This document shows positions 35,811 to 44,684 of a stretch of 64,000 nucleotides of DNA, piece by piece (position 1 is the first letter of the stretch; every line of letters starts with the position of its first letter). The DNA lies in NCBI RefSeq assembly GCF_024266705.1, contig NZ_CP100757.1:434001-498000 (forward strand), read 5' to 3'. Source of the DNA: Natrinema gelatinilyticum. GTDB taxonomy: Archaea; Halobacteriota; Halobacteria; Halobacteriales; Natrialbaceae. The notes beneath the pieces are model-generated. The model made no database searches. It was given only the letters and a program-made list of their open reading frames with translations, and was not told the origin of the DNA. The position numbers and the translations under genes were made by a program.

Positions 35811-36965
35811 ATGTCAGATGTAGCTTTAGTCTCCCATGCGTTAAACGGGTTTCAAGACCGAATTGCCTCTCGTGGCAATGAAGCAGTCTTCGAAGTGACT
35901 CGTGAGGCGCTCGACAAGGTCGGCCTTGAACGCGATGACATAGACGCCGTAATCGGTTGTGACCAAGACGCGTTCAACGGTGTTACGGTGAGTTTCGGCA
36001 TGAAAGCGTGCGCCGTTGGCGGATACAACAAGCCGTCAACGCGTATCCAGAACGGTGGTGTCTACGCGATTGCACAGGCACGGGCGAAGATACTTGCAGG
36101 CAAAGCGGATTGCGTAGTCATCGCCTCAGAGGACAACGTCCGGTTTGACGAGAAGACGATCAGCAATATCAGCCAGGATCCCGTGTATACACGTCCGATC
36201 GGACAGAACTACGTGCAATCGCATGCGCTTATCGCCAACCACCACCTCGATACCCGAGACGTAACGGAAGAGGACTATGCGAGAGCAACGGCGAAAAACT
36301 ACGAAGCAGGGGCCGAGAATCCGTACGCACACCGTACTAAGACTCCCCGAATCGACGACATACTCGACTCCGACATAGTTTCGTGGCCAATTCGCGAATC
36401 GGAAATCTGTCCCATCTCCGCAGGTGCTGGAGCGTTAGTGTTGACTTCCGCGGAGCTTGCCAACGAGGTGACCGACTCACCGGTGTGGATCGAAGGTGCG
36501 GGTTTAGGGTCGAGTCGATACGAGATACGAGATATGGACTCACTTTTAGAAATGCAGTCACTGCGAGCGGCGCGCCGCAAAGCTTACGACCAAGCTGGAA
36601 TCACCGACGCGCGGACCGACATAGATCTCGCTCAGATTTTCAATCCGATCTCATCGCTCGAACTTCTGGGTTACGAAGCGCTTGATCTCTGTGAAAACGG
36701 TGATGGTGCTCAGTTACTACGTGACGGTGTCACTGAGCCAGATGGCGACCTCCCTGTGAATCCGTTCGGTGGTGCGGTGGTAACTAACCCACTCAACACG
36801 GGCGGTCTCTATCGAACTGCCATGGCGATGGAAGGGCTTCGTGAGGACGACGAGGTGCTCGCCATGTCGGATGCACAGCGAGCTGTAGTAACGGGTAGCG
36901 ATCAAATGCTCGGATGCCGCGGGCAGACCGACGGCGTGCTCGTGCTTGGAACGGAGGCGAGCTAA
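35811..36965 (+). CDS. thiolase-like protein without nucleophilic cysteine
   Basis: A 384-residue thiolase-fold protein of the SCP-x/lipid-transfer type. Where true thiolases have the nucleophile in CASG, this one reads RIQNGGVYAIAQA near residue 85. The GHP histidine motif is replaced by VTNPLNTGG near residue 335. ATG 35811 follows a TATA-like ATATAT near 35770. It overlaps nothing but is 2 bases from the next, related gene. Together with that gene and the DUF35 protein it could form a heteromeric complex; aldolase-type relatives of this fold (for example Ltp2 with ChsH2) also lack the thiolase residues. Confidence 0.8.
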   Translation: MSDVALVSHALNGFQDRIASRGNEAVFEVTREALDKVGLERDDIDAVIGCDQDAFNGVTVSFGMKACAVGGYNKPSTRIQNGGVYAIAQARAKILAGKADCVVIASEDNVRFDEKTISNISQDPVYTRPIGQNYVQSHALIANHHLDTRDVTEEDYARATAKNYEAGAENPYAHRTKTPRIDDILDSDIVSWPIRESEICPISAGAGALVLTSAELANEVTDSPVWIEGAGLGSSRYEIRDMDSLLEMQSLRAARRKAYDQAGITDARTDIDLAQIFNPISSLELLGYEALDLCENGDGAQLLRDGVTEPDGDLPVNPFGGAVVTNPLNTGGLYRTAMAMEGLREDDEVLAMSDAQRAVVTGSDQMLGCRGQTDGVLVLGTEAS

Positions 36966-36967
36966 CC

Positions 36968-38143
36968 ATGGCGACCCCCGTTAGTGTGGTCGGTGCCGGT
37001 TACTCTGACCCCGAAACCTTCACGGATTTCAGAGGCGCGAGGAAGTCCAAAGACGAGTTGGCGCTCTCGACCATCGAGAACACCGCCGAGAGTGCGGGAA
37101 TCGATATTTCCGAGATCGATGCGACGGTTTTCACAACAGTCGACGGATTTGAGGCCACTAACCGGATAGAGCGTACGCTTACAACACTCGGCCAGGGTGA
37201 AAATACCCCCCTCATAAGCATCAATACTGGTGGTACAGGTGGTGGAAGTGCGTTCAAGGCCGCGTACGAACAAGTCGCATCTGGTCAACACGACCTTGTA
37301 CTGGTGTACGCATCGGGCTCGTTCGATTCGGTGATCGAGGGTCAGCAGATTATGAACACTGCTGCCCCACCATTATTCGAGAAACCGATCATCTCGGCAA
37401 TTCACATGGGTGCTTTGTACGCCTCGAAGTACATGGACACCTATGACGTCACTGAGGAAGATCTGGCGCTGACGGCCGCGAAGAATTACGAATCCGCTGC
37501 GAACAACCCGTGGGCACACAGAAATACGCCGTTCTCCGTCGAGGAGATTATGGACTCAGAGATGGTGGCATGGCCGCTTCGTCGGTTGCTCACCTGTCCC
37601 GTCTCGTCGGGGAGTGGAGCGATGCTATTGGCCTCCGAGGAGAAAGCTCACGAGCTCTCGGACGACCCTGTTTGGGTGGATGATACGCAGAGCATCACGA
37701 ACACGTTCCTGACAGGGTATCGCACGTACGAAGGATTCCCGAAACTCGAAACGCTCGCGGAACGGGTGTACGACAACGCCGGAATCACTGATCCAGAGAT
37801 GGATTTCGATTACGTTGAGACGTTCAACCCGTACATCGCATTTGAGCTGATGCAATACGAGGCCCTCGGTTTCTGTGAGGCCGGAGGAGGCCCTGAATTC
37901 CTCCGGTCGGGTATTACACAACCAGATGGCAACGTTCCATGGAACGTCTCTGGGAGCGTGCTCTGTACCAACTCCGGCATCTGCGCGTCGCTCTCACGCC
38001 ACATCGAAGTCGCACTCCAACTCATGGGCGAGGCCGGCAACAGACAGATTGACGACCCTCAGGTCGGGCTCTCTCATTCCTGGGGCTCGAACCTCGGCCA
38101 ATTCCACACGTTAGCCATTATGTCGAAGGGAACAGACCAATGA
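36968..38143 (+). CDS. thiolase-like protein, second subunit
   Basis: A 391-residue thiolase-fold protein whose nucleophile position reads ISINTGGTGGGSAFKAA near residue 85, again with no cysteine. The later histidine block is VLCTNSGICASLS near residue 340. It shares with the first copy the segment ARATAKNYE/ALTAAKNYE and the AHRNT/AHRTK motif, showing common descent. It starts 2 bases after the preceding stop, so both are one operon. The pair plus DUF35 looks like an unequal dimer with a new catalytic site, or a scaffold; a plain thiolase is unlikely. Confidence 0.8.
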   Translation: MATPVSVVGAGYSDPETFTDFRGARKSKDELALSTIENTAESAGIDISEIDATVFTTVDGFEATNRIERTLTTLGQGENTPLISINTGGTGGGSAFKAAYEQVASGQHDLVLVYASGSFDSVIEGQQIMNTAAPPLFEKPIISAIHMGALYASKYMDTYDVTEEDLALTAAKNYESAANNPWAHRNTPFSVEEIMDSEMVAWPLRRLLTCPVSSGSGAMLLASEEKAHELSDDPVWVDDTQSITNTFLTGYRTYEGFPKLETLAERVYDNAGITDPEMDFDYVETFNPYIAFELMQYEALGFCEAGGGPEFLRSGITQPDGNVPWNVSGSVLCTNSGICASLSRHIEVALQLMGEAGNRQIDDPQVGLSHSWGSNLGQFHTLAIMSKGTDQ

Positions 38144-38234
38144 ACCCCTTCCGAGATACTACCGTATGGGCTGGGACTCAACGATATAGACGAAAAGACT
38201 TTGAGCGAACGACCAATCAATTAGGAGTAAGCCG

Positions 38235-38699
38235 ATGACAGAATCTGATGCATACGAGAAGACGTTTCGCTGGGAACTCGATTTCAGTCTCAATTTGGGC
38301 GAGACTGACCGCGAATTCTTCGAGGGCCTGAAAGAAAAACGGATTCTCGGGAAACGCTGTCCCGACTGTGACCGAGTATTCGTACCGCCACAACCATACT
38401 GCGATGATTGCTTCGCCAGAACTGACGAGTGGGTCGAAGTAGAGCAGGAAGCGATCGTCGAGAGTTACACCGTCACGTTCCGGCAGTTTCGTAATATGCC
38501 CGAACCACCGTACGTGAACGGTGCAATTAGAATCGGTGACTCGGCGACATCGCTCCTTCACTTTATCGGCGGGATCGATTACGACGAACCCGAGGATCTC
38601 ATCGATGCAGTCAGCAGCGGAACTGCCGTGGAACCCGTTTGGCGGGATGATCGTGAGGGTGATATCCTCGACATCGAATTTTTTCGACCAGTAGAATAA
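38235..38699 (+). CDS. DUF35 zinc-ribbon/OB-fold protein
   Basis: A 154-residue acyl-CoA-associated OB-fold protein. The zinc ribbon is formed by CPDCDRVFVPPQPYCDDC near residue 37, followed by the OB domain (VESYTVTFRQFRNMPEPPYV). DUF35 proteins bind thiolases and thiolase-like aldolases and supply part of the CoA channel. Following 91 bases after the two thiolase-like genes in the same direction, it is their likely partner. A GGAG ribosome-binding site precedes ATG 38235. Confidence 0.88.
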   Translation: MTESDAYEKTFRWELDFSLNLGETDREFFEGLKEKRILGKRCPDCDRVFVPPQPYCDDCFARTDEWVEVEQEAIVESYTVTFRQFRNMPEPPYVNGAIRIGDSATSLLHFIGGIDYDEPEDLIDAVSSGTAVEPVWRDDREGDILDIEFFRPVE

Positions 38700-38720
38700 C
38701 TCGAAATACAGGTCCAAAAA

Positions 38721-40334
38721 ATGACAGGAAATGAAGATCTAGACGAGAAAAATAGACGGCGCCTAGACTCCGAAGAATTACTCAAGCGCATCAAGGACGA
38801 AAAAGAGAGTGTTTCAGACGAAGGCCGTCCTGACGCAGTCGAGCAGATGCACAGCAACGACGCGTTGACGGCCCGTGAACGCGTCGCGTACCTCTGTGAT
38901 GAGGATTCGTTCGACGAGATCGGCCAGCTTGCCTCTCCGGGGCCGAGCACGCCCGAGACGGTGGATTGGGACCGCCACGACGCACCCGCCGACGGGATCG
39001 TCACTGGCATCGGCGAGATTGAGAGCCGACCGGTTTCAGTCGGGTCCTTCGATTTCACCGTCAAGGGCGGGTCTATCGGTCATACCGGATTCACGAAATT
39101 ACGTCGTCTCCTCGATCTCGCAAAAAACAACGGGTATCCGGTCGTCCTATTGCATGAAGGCGGCGGCCACCGTATCCAGGAAGGTCTCGATGCCCGGCCG
39201 ATCGCTCACGGGGACTACGAGGGAACCTTCGACATGCTGGCCAAACTCTCAGGATACGTACCGCTGGTCTCGGCGATCATGGGGGCTGGTTTCGCTGGAC
39301 CGACGAATTACGCGTCTCTGTGTGACTTCGTTCCCATCGTAGAGGGCCGTGGAAACATGGGAATGGCCGGCCCTGAAATCGTCAAAGCGGCTCTCGGGAA
39401 GAACATCTCGAAGGACGACTACGATGCCAGGTTTCACACAGTCGAGACTGGGATGGCTCATGCCTCTTATCCGACGGACGAAGCCTGTCTCGATTCGATT
39501 AGAACGTACCTCTCGTACATGCCCCAGAACGTGACCACTTCGCCACCGAAGAGCGATACCCCGACGCCACCGGACCAGCGAGATGTCGAAAATCTACTTA
39601 CTGTTGTTCCGCCGGACCCGAAGAAAGGGTACGACACGCACGACGTTATCGAGGGTATCGTCGACAAGGGATCGTTCTTCGAGCTGCAGGCAAACTTCGC
39701 ACAGAACATCATCGTTGGCCTCTCGCGCATCGATGGTCATTCAGTCGGTATTGTCGCAAACAATCCTCGTATCAAGGCAGGGACTATCGACGTAGACGTG
39801 ACGAGCAAGGGGCCGCGATTCATCAGCCTCTGTGACGCGTACGACATCCCCATCGTCTTCCTCTCGGACATTCCTGGATTCCTACCGGGTCCTGATCAGG
39901 AGCGCAGAGGGCTCGCCAGACACGCTGGTAAGTTCCTCTACGAACTGGGTCGGGCAACGACGCCCGTCATCAACGTCACAATGCGACGCGGCTACGGGTT
40001 CGGCTATCTAGCGATGGCTGGAGGGCGTAACGCCAACCAGCTCAAGGTCGCCTGGCCGACGACCGAGATCGCCGGAATGTCCATAGAGGGCGCTGTGAGT
40101 TTGGTCTATGGAGACGAGATCCAGAACGCGGACGATCCGGAGGAAAAACGTGACGAAATAGTTAACGAGTTCACATCGCGAACCGGCCCACTCCGTGCAA
40201 CTGAGGACATGGGTATCGACGCGGCCATCGACCCACGGGAAACTCGAAAGCTCATCACACACGTTCTCGAGCGGACCGCACAGACCGATACGACGGACAT
40301 ACCACCCAAAAAACACGGCATTCCGCCAATATAG
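38721..40334 (+). CDS. acyl-CoA carboxylase carboxyltransferase (beta) subunit
   Basis: A 537-residue biotin-dependent carboxyltransferase, the propionyl/methylcrotonyl-CoA-carboxylase beta type. Family marks are LLHEGGGHRIQEG near residue 140, GPEIVKAALG, DIPIVFLSDIPGFLPGP near residue 375 and RRGYGFGYLAMAG near residue 420. It transfers CO2 from biotin to an acyl-CoA. The biotin carboxylase/carrier partner is probably the fused gene at 58767. It follows the DUF35 gene by 21 bases, suggesting co-transcription with the thiolase-like unit. The acyl-CoA substrate is not clear. Confidence 0.9.
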   Translation: MTGNEDLDEKNRRRLDSEELLKRIKDEKESVSDEGRPDAVEQMHSNDALTARERVAYLCDEDSFDEIGQLASPGPSTPETVDWDRHDAPADGIVTGIGEIESRPVSVGSFDFTVKGGSIGHTGFTKLRRLLDLAKNNGYPVVLLHEGGGHRIQEGLDARPIAHGDYEGTFDMLAKLSGYVPLVSAIMGAGFAGPTNYASLCDFVPIVEGRGNMGMAGPEIVKAALGKNISKDDYDARFHTVETGMAHASYPTDEACLDSIRTYLSYMPQNVTTSPPKSDTPTPPDQRDVENLLTVVPPDPKKGYDTHDVIEGIVDKGSFFELQANFAQNIIVGLSRIDGHSVGIVANNPRIKAGTIDVDVTSKGPRFISLCDAYDIPIVFLSDIPGFLPGPDQERRGLARHAGKFLYELGRATTPVINVTMRRGYGFGYLAMAGGRNANQLKVAWPTTEIAGMSIEGAVSLVYGDEIQNADDPEEKRDEIVNEFTSRTGPLRATEDMGIDAAIDPRETRKLITHVLERTAQTDTTDIPPKKHGIPPI

Positions 40335-40411
40335 CCGTTCTCCTCTTCGACTCGACGCCGCTCTCACCGCTATACAGTACAATTATGTGTGATGGAAGTA
40401 AACGAGGGGAT

Positions 40412-41188
40412 ATGCCTGAGCGATCATTAACCGAGAAGTTGGACTTCACAGATGATGTAGCGGCTGTTACCGGCGGTGCAAGCGGAATTGGACAGGCAGT
40501 TTGCGAAACCTTCGCGGCGCTAGGTGCAAACGTAACCATTGCCGACGTCGACGTCAGTACAGCCGAAGAGACTGCTGCTACTATCGAGGAGGAGTACGAC
40601 ACTCGAGCCATGGTTATCGAGACAGACGTCTCCTCGTACGAGGACGCCACCGAGATGATTGACACCACTGTCGACGAGTTCGGGTCGATCGACATTCTTG
40701 TCAATAATGCTGGGATGAGCACGCGCACGTCGTCGTTCCTCGAGTCGACGCCTGAAGACTGGGACCGATCGGTTGGCGTAACTTACTTCGGGACGATGAA
40801 CTGTACCCACGCGGCACTTCGGCATATGGTCGAACAGGAAAGTGGGTGTATTATCAACTACGCCAGCGATTCGTACAAAGGAAATGACCCTTCATTGGCC
40901 GTGTACGGCGGCGCGAAAGCCGGGAACGTTGCATTTACGATGAACGTTGCAAAGGAGGTTGGCGAACACGGCATTCGGATGAACGTCGTCTCTCCCGGGA
41001 CCACCGAGACATCTGCGACCGAGGATTGGATCGCCGAATACCGAGAAAAGATCCTCGAATCGTACGCACTCAATCGCCTTGGAAAACCACAGGATATCGC
41101 CAATACTGTCGCCTTCTTGGCAAGTGATGCCGCAGATTGGATTACCGCAGAAGTGGTAAGCGTCAACGGTGGCTACATCCGGGGATAA
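40412..41188 (+). CDS. short-chain dehydrogenase/reductase
   Basis: A 258-residue classical SDR. The cofactor motif TGGASGIGQ lies near residue 20, NNAGMS near residue 97, and the catalytic Tyr/Lys in VYGGAKAG near residue 165. The acidic residue after the second strand (IADVDVS) predicts NAD+ preference. It is likely a 3-hydroxyacyl-CoA or alcohol dehydrogenase of the pathway. ATG 40412 gives the family-like start MPERSLTEKLDF; an ATG at 40385 is in frame. It follows the carboxyltransferase gene with a 77-base gap. Confidence 0.88.
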   Translation: MPERSLTEKLDFTDDVAAVTGGASGIGQAVCETFAALGANVTIADVDVSTAEETAATIEEEYDTRAMVIETDVSSYEDATEMIDTTVDEFGSIDILVNNAGMSTRTSSFLESTPEDWDRSVGVTYFGTMNCTHAALRHMVEQESGCIINYASDSYKGNDPSLAVYGGAKAGNVAFTMNVAKEVGEHGIRMNVVSPGTTETSATEDWIAEYREKILESYALNRLGKPQDIANTVAFLASDAADWITAEVVSVNGGYIRG

Positions 41189-41312
41189 CTTGCCCGGCCG
41201 GCTACGAAACAAACTCGAAGCGACAAATTGGGTCGACGACGGTGTCGTCACGGGCGACGTGATGTACCCCCGAAGAAGTTCTCGGAGGAAAGGTGGCGGA
41301 AAATCGGAGGTG

Positions 41313-42563
41313 TTACCGTTCGTCCGCGACGACTTCGTCGTCGGCGACTTCGAATCCCGCCTCGATCTGTACGTCGTCCGGTGTAATATTGATGACGTCA
41401 GCGATTCCATCGGTAATTCTTTCGACGTCGGCTTCGTCGGGATCACCCCCCATCGTGATTTCGAGTCTGTCTGTCTGTCCCTCGGGGCGATTGATACGAA
41501 GTTGGACATTCTCCGGATCGGCGTGTGGAACTCCCGCCAGGTGCATTTGGAGTTCTAGCGGATACACCTTGACGCCCTTGATCTTTCGCATATTGTCGAC
41601 TCGACCGAACACGCCCTCGGGCAAGACGTATTCGCCGTACTCGGAGTCGCGCTCTTCGAGGATAGTCAGGTCACCAGTCCGGAGACGAAGCACCGGTGCT
41701 GCCTCCTCTTGAAGCGTCGTTAGCACGAGCTCGCCTTTTTCACCGCGTTCGACGAGTTCCCCTGTCTCCGGATCGATGACCTCCGGGAACACCTTCTCGG
41801 TGAACAGGTGCATACCGTCTTCCTCACGGGTCTCGAACGCGACGTGTCCCGTACCGAATTCGCTCAGACCGTAGCCGTCGACAACGGTGACGTCGTTACC
41901 GAACGCCCCGCGAACTTGCTCACGATATCCATCGATAGCCGTGAACGGCTCGCCACTACAGATGACGCGTTCGACACTGTCGAGTTGCCCATCCTCCGCT
42001 TCGTTTGCGATCTTCAGCATGAAACTGGGGAACCCACAGATAGTTGTCACGCCATGGTGCTCGATTACTTCGACCTGTTCGGTGGTGTCGCCTGGACCGG
42101 TAGGGATGTGGCGCGCACCGATTTGTTCCGCCGCACCCCCGATTGCCCATCCAAAGGGGTACGGTGTGAAATTGGCCGTGTTCAACAGGACATCGTCGGC
42201 AGTAACGCCGATGTTGCGATATGCCTTTGAATTTACAGTGTTGTTGATTTCGATGTCCTGAGATGTTTGGGGGACTGGCATCCGCGTGTCCATGTACGGA
42301 TTCGGCGTCAGATTCGTTCTGATGACGTCCCACTGTTCGGGAATGAGGCTGCCAAGTGGTGGGTTCTCGCTGTAATCGTTCGCCAAGTCTTCGGGGGTCA
42401 TTGTCGGCAACTGCCGGAACGTCTCGATTGAATCGACATCTTCCGGTTCGAGTCCCACCTCCTCGAATCGCTCTCGGTAAAATTCGAATTGGGATAGGTA
42501 CTCCGCAGCATTCTGTAAGCGGTCGATGACGTCATCTGTTTCATTTAGCGTCGCTTGAACCAT
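41313..42563 (-). CDS. phenylacetate-CoA-ligase-like protein lacking P-loop
   Basis: A 416-residue member of the PaaK-like branch of AMP-forming ligases: VVDGYGLSEFG near residue 240, then VLRLRTGDLTIL and a FGRVDNMRKIKG hinge. The ATP-binding loop of the family (SSGTTGKP) is missing; the matching place reads LTPNPYMDTRMPVPQT. The protein is a little shorter than usual. It may therefore be inactive as a ligase, bind ATP differently, or do another task. It is convergent with the SDR gene and divergent from the second 330-residue paralogue. Confidence 0.8.
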   Translation of the reverse strand: MVQATLNETDDVIDRLQNAAEYLSQFEFYRERFEEVGLEPEDVDSIETFRQLPTMTPEDLANDYSENPPLGSLIPEQWDVIRTNLTPNPYMDTRMPVPQTSQDIEINNTVNSKAYRNIGVTADDVLLNTANFTPYPFGWAIGGAAEQIGARHIPTGPGDTTEQVEVIEHHGVTTICGFPSFMLKIANEAEDGQLDSVERVICSGEPFTAIDGYREQVRGAFGNDVTVVDGYGLSEFGTGHVAFETREEDGMHLFTEKVFPEVIDPETGELVERGEKGELVLTTLQEEAAPVLRLRTGDLTILEERDSEYGEYVLPEGVFGRVDNMRKIKGVKVYPLELQMHLAGVPHADPENVQLRINRPEGQTDRLEITMGGDPDEADVERITDGIADVINITPDDVQIEAGFEVADDEVVADER

Positions 42564-42654
42564 ACGATACGTATACTATCTGTGAGGGAGAAATAACTTC
42601 GGGTGGTAACTCTCGGTCGAATACGGGAGCTACTCGGCAGTTTCGTGATAACGC

Positions 42655-42660
42655 TTATAC
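42655..42660 (+). promoter_or_regulatory. TATA-like box, second 330-residue paralogue
   Basis: TTATAC centred 27 bases upstream of ATG 42685. The spacing is the same as for the paralogue at 28701. Confidence 0.5.
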
Positions 42661-42684
42661 TCCGAGCCCAAGCAATTTGATCGC

Positions 42685-43677
42685 ATGGAGATTGCTCCCC
42701 CATCGGCCGAGTACCTTCACGAGCCAATGAACCGACGCCTCTGGAACGAGAGCTACTATTTCGACTTCACCGCGGACAGTATCCGCGGATTTATGCGACT
42801 CGGCTACCAGCCGTTCGAGCGCCGTGCCAACATATGGTTGTACCTCGTTCAGAATGGAGCAGTCTATTGGCAACGGAAGGAGACGATTCCCATCGAACAA
42901 TGTCACGGACACCACGTCCGGACTGACACACTGGAGAAATCCTACCGGATCATCGATCCACATGACACATGGACCATCTCGGCCGAGGGAACGTGTTTTG
43001 TAAGCGACGAATCTTGGGACGTATTAGTCGGCATCGACGAGTCGGTTCCAGTAGAGTTAGACCTCATTTTCTCGGATCCACACCATGATGCGTACTCCAT
43101 CGACATGCTCGTAGACACTCAGGACCATTACGACCAGACGGGTCACTACGCCGGTCAGGTTACCATCGACGGGACGCGGTTCGACGTGGAAGGTCAGGGG
43201 TTTCGCGACCACTCATGGGGTTGGTTCCGCGATTGGACGCCGGGTGAGTGGGGGCACTATACAGGAACGCTGCAGTTCGAAAACGGCGACTGTGTGACGC
43301 TCGTTGCTCAAGTTCGGCCGGACGGGAGCGTTCGCAACACCTTCGGGTACCGGGCGGATGGCGAGCGCGTCGATACTATCGATTCGGCGAGCGTCATATG
43401 TGACGATGGGTTCGAACGCGGGGAACGTGGTCGGGCATGGGCCGAGGGTGACCGACCGGGTAGAGTAACGTACGCTCCCGACTTCGGTGACGGTCAAACG
43501 AAGATTCACTGCACGCCGCGCCACAACCTCCCGATCGGCTACGAGGACCGTAACTGGGCACTGTCGGATCCCGACGGACCGTGGCTAAAGGGGGTCCTGA
43601 ATCGAATGCCAGTCGACTGCGAGTGGGACGGCGTGAAGGGTTCCGGTTGGATCGAAGCAACCCATCCATTCAATTGA
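42685..43677 (+). CDS. 330-residue protein, DUF7064/AttH-CrtC-like (copy 2)
   Basis: Same length and architecture as the protein at 28701: SAEYLHEPMNRRLWNESYYF at the start, GFRDHSWGWFRDWTPGEWGH near residue 172 and IGYEDRNWALSDPDGPW near residue 290. The two are clearly paralogous over the full length but diverged in the loops. Leaderless promoter. Keeping two intact copies in one island suggests they act on different intermediates or as a heteromer. The family function is unknown; a hydratase or lipid-binding role is a guess from fold similarity. Confidence 0.7.
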   Translation: MEIAPPSAEYLHEPMNRRLWNESYYFDFTADSIRGFMRLGYQPFERRANIWLYLVQNGAVYWQRKETIPIEQCHGHHVRTDTLEKSYRIIDPHDTWTISAEGTCFVSDESWDVLVGIDESVPVELDLIFSDPHHDAYSIDMLVDTQDHYDQTGHYAGQVTIDGTRFDVEGQGFRDHSWGWFRDWTPGEWGHYTGTLQFENGDCVTLVAQVRPDGSVRNTFGYRADGERVDTIDSASVICDDGFERGERGRAWAEGDRPGRVTYAPDFGDGQTKIHCTPRHNLPIGYEDRNWALSDPDGPWLKGVLNRMPVDCEWDGVKGSGWIEATHPFN

Positions 43678-43787
43678 CCGTCACCGCCGCTCTCGAGAAT
43701 TCGGACGGAGGTCCGGGGCAGTAAGGCTAACAATGGATGGATAACCGATGTGAATTTTTGTATTCAGCATCCGGGTTAGGTTGTGAC

Positions 43788-44168
43788 ATGGATGCTGTCG
43801 CCCGGAGTGCTGCGAACATTCCACGGGACAAATTTGATTTCCGATACACGCCAGTCACGAACCAGTCGTTTCACAACGTGCTCGAAAAAGCGCGGTCCGC
43901 CGACCGATTGACGGTCGACGATGGAATCGAACTTCTGGCGACGGGAACCGACATCAACGGCATCGATAATGCGCGAAAGGAAGCGGTCCTCGAATCCGCT
44001 GACCGCCGCCGTGCCGAAGACGTCGGCGAGGAGGGTACCTTTGTCGCCAATCTCAACAACAACGTCACAACGACCTGTAATACGGGCTGTCTATCCCGTA
44101 ATTTCAAAGACCGCTCCGAACAGTTCCGCACGGCCCACGAGGATGACCACGACGGGACGTACTTTTAA
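43788..44168 (+). pseudogene. cofH: CofH (FO synthase subunit 2) N-terminal fragment
   Basis: The 126 codons match the start of haloarchaeal CofH, the radical-SAM enzyme of F420 biosynthesis (normally about 450 residues): SFHNVLEKARSADRLTVDDG, then TFVANLNNNVTTTCNTGC. The cluster motif CxxxCxxC is broken: after CNTGCL the text reads SRNF where the family has FCNF, so the third cysteine is lost. The frame stops at 44168, soon after SEQFRTAHEDDHDG. It is a truncated, inactive copy. Its presence beside luciferase-type flavin enzymes hints at F420 use in the island. Confidence 0.75.
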
Positions 44169-44196
44169 GGATCAGGATGTCATCTACTGACTCACG

Positions 44197-44664
44197 ATGC
44201 CGTATTTAGAACCCGAGCACGTGTTACATCAGTTCGCGAGCTACTTGAACGATGACGTGCGAAGTGCCATCGCGGACGATCAGAAGTTCGTCCAGGCCCA
44301 AGTTGGGTCGATGTCCAGTTCCCTCAATTTCCTCGCCATGGAACTCGGCGGGATGCACGTTGCGATGAAAACCCAACGACGGCGACTCCTCTGTGCGTTC
44401 GACGACATCGAGTCCGAACTTGGTGATGGAGATGCGGCCGTCGCGGTCGCAGACGCCATTGATACTGCACGGGCGGAGCTCGAGCAGACGGACATGACTG
44501 ATGTTCGCGCCCTCGAAACGGAACTGACCAACGCAGCGAACACGGTCTTCGAAGCGATCAATACGGAACTCGACGAGAAGGCTGCTCGGCGTGCCCGTCG
44601 CCCACTTTACGACTTCCTCGATACCCGAGTACAAACGCAGCTTGACCTTCTCGGTCGAGAATAG
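44197..44664 (+). CDS. 155-residue helical protein, unknown (possibly LvaB-like)
   Basis: All-helical acidic protein with no recognised motif: MPYLEPEHVLHQFASYLNDD, then FLAMELGGMHVAMKTQRRRL and a C-terminal ARRPLYDFLDTRVQTQLDLL. The layout, with a short N-terminal helix pair and FLAMEL, faintly recalls the small protein (LvaB/DUF6285) that travels with LvaA-type phosphotransferases. That resemblance is weak and made by eye. It lies 28 bases after the cofH remnant and is convergent with the amidohydrolase gene. Confidence 0.55.
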   Translation: MPYLEPEHVLHQFASYLNDDVRSAIADDQKFVQAQVGSMSSSLNFLAMELGGMHVAMKTQRRRLLCAFDDIESELGDGDAAVAVADAIDTARAELEQTDMTDVRALETELTNAANTVFEAINTELDEKAARRARRPLYDFLDTRVQTQLDLLGRE

Positions 44665-44684
44665 GCCGTTTACTTACACGAGGC

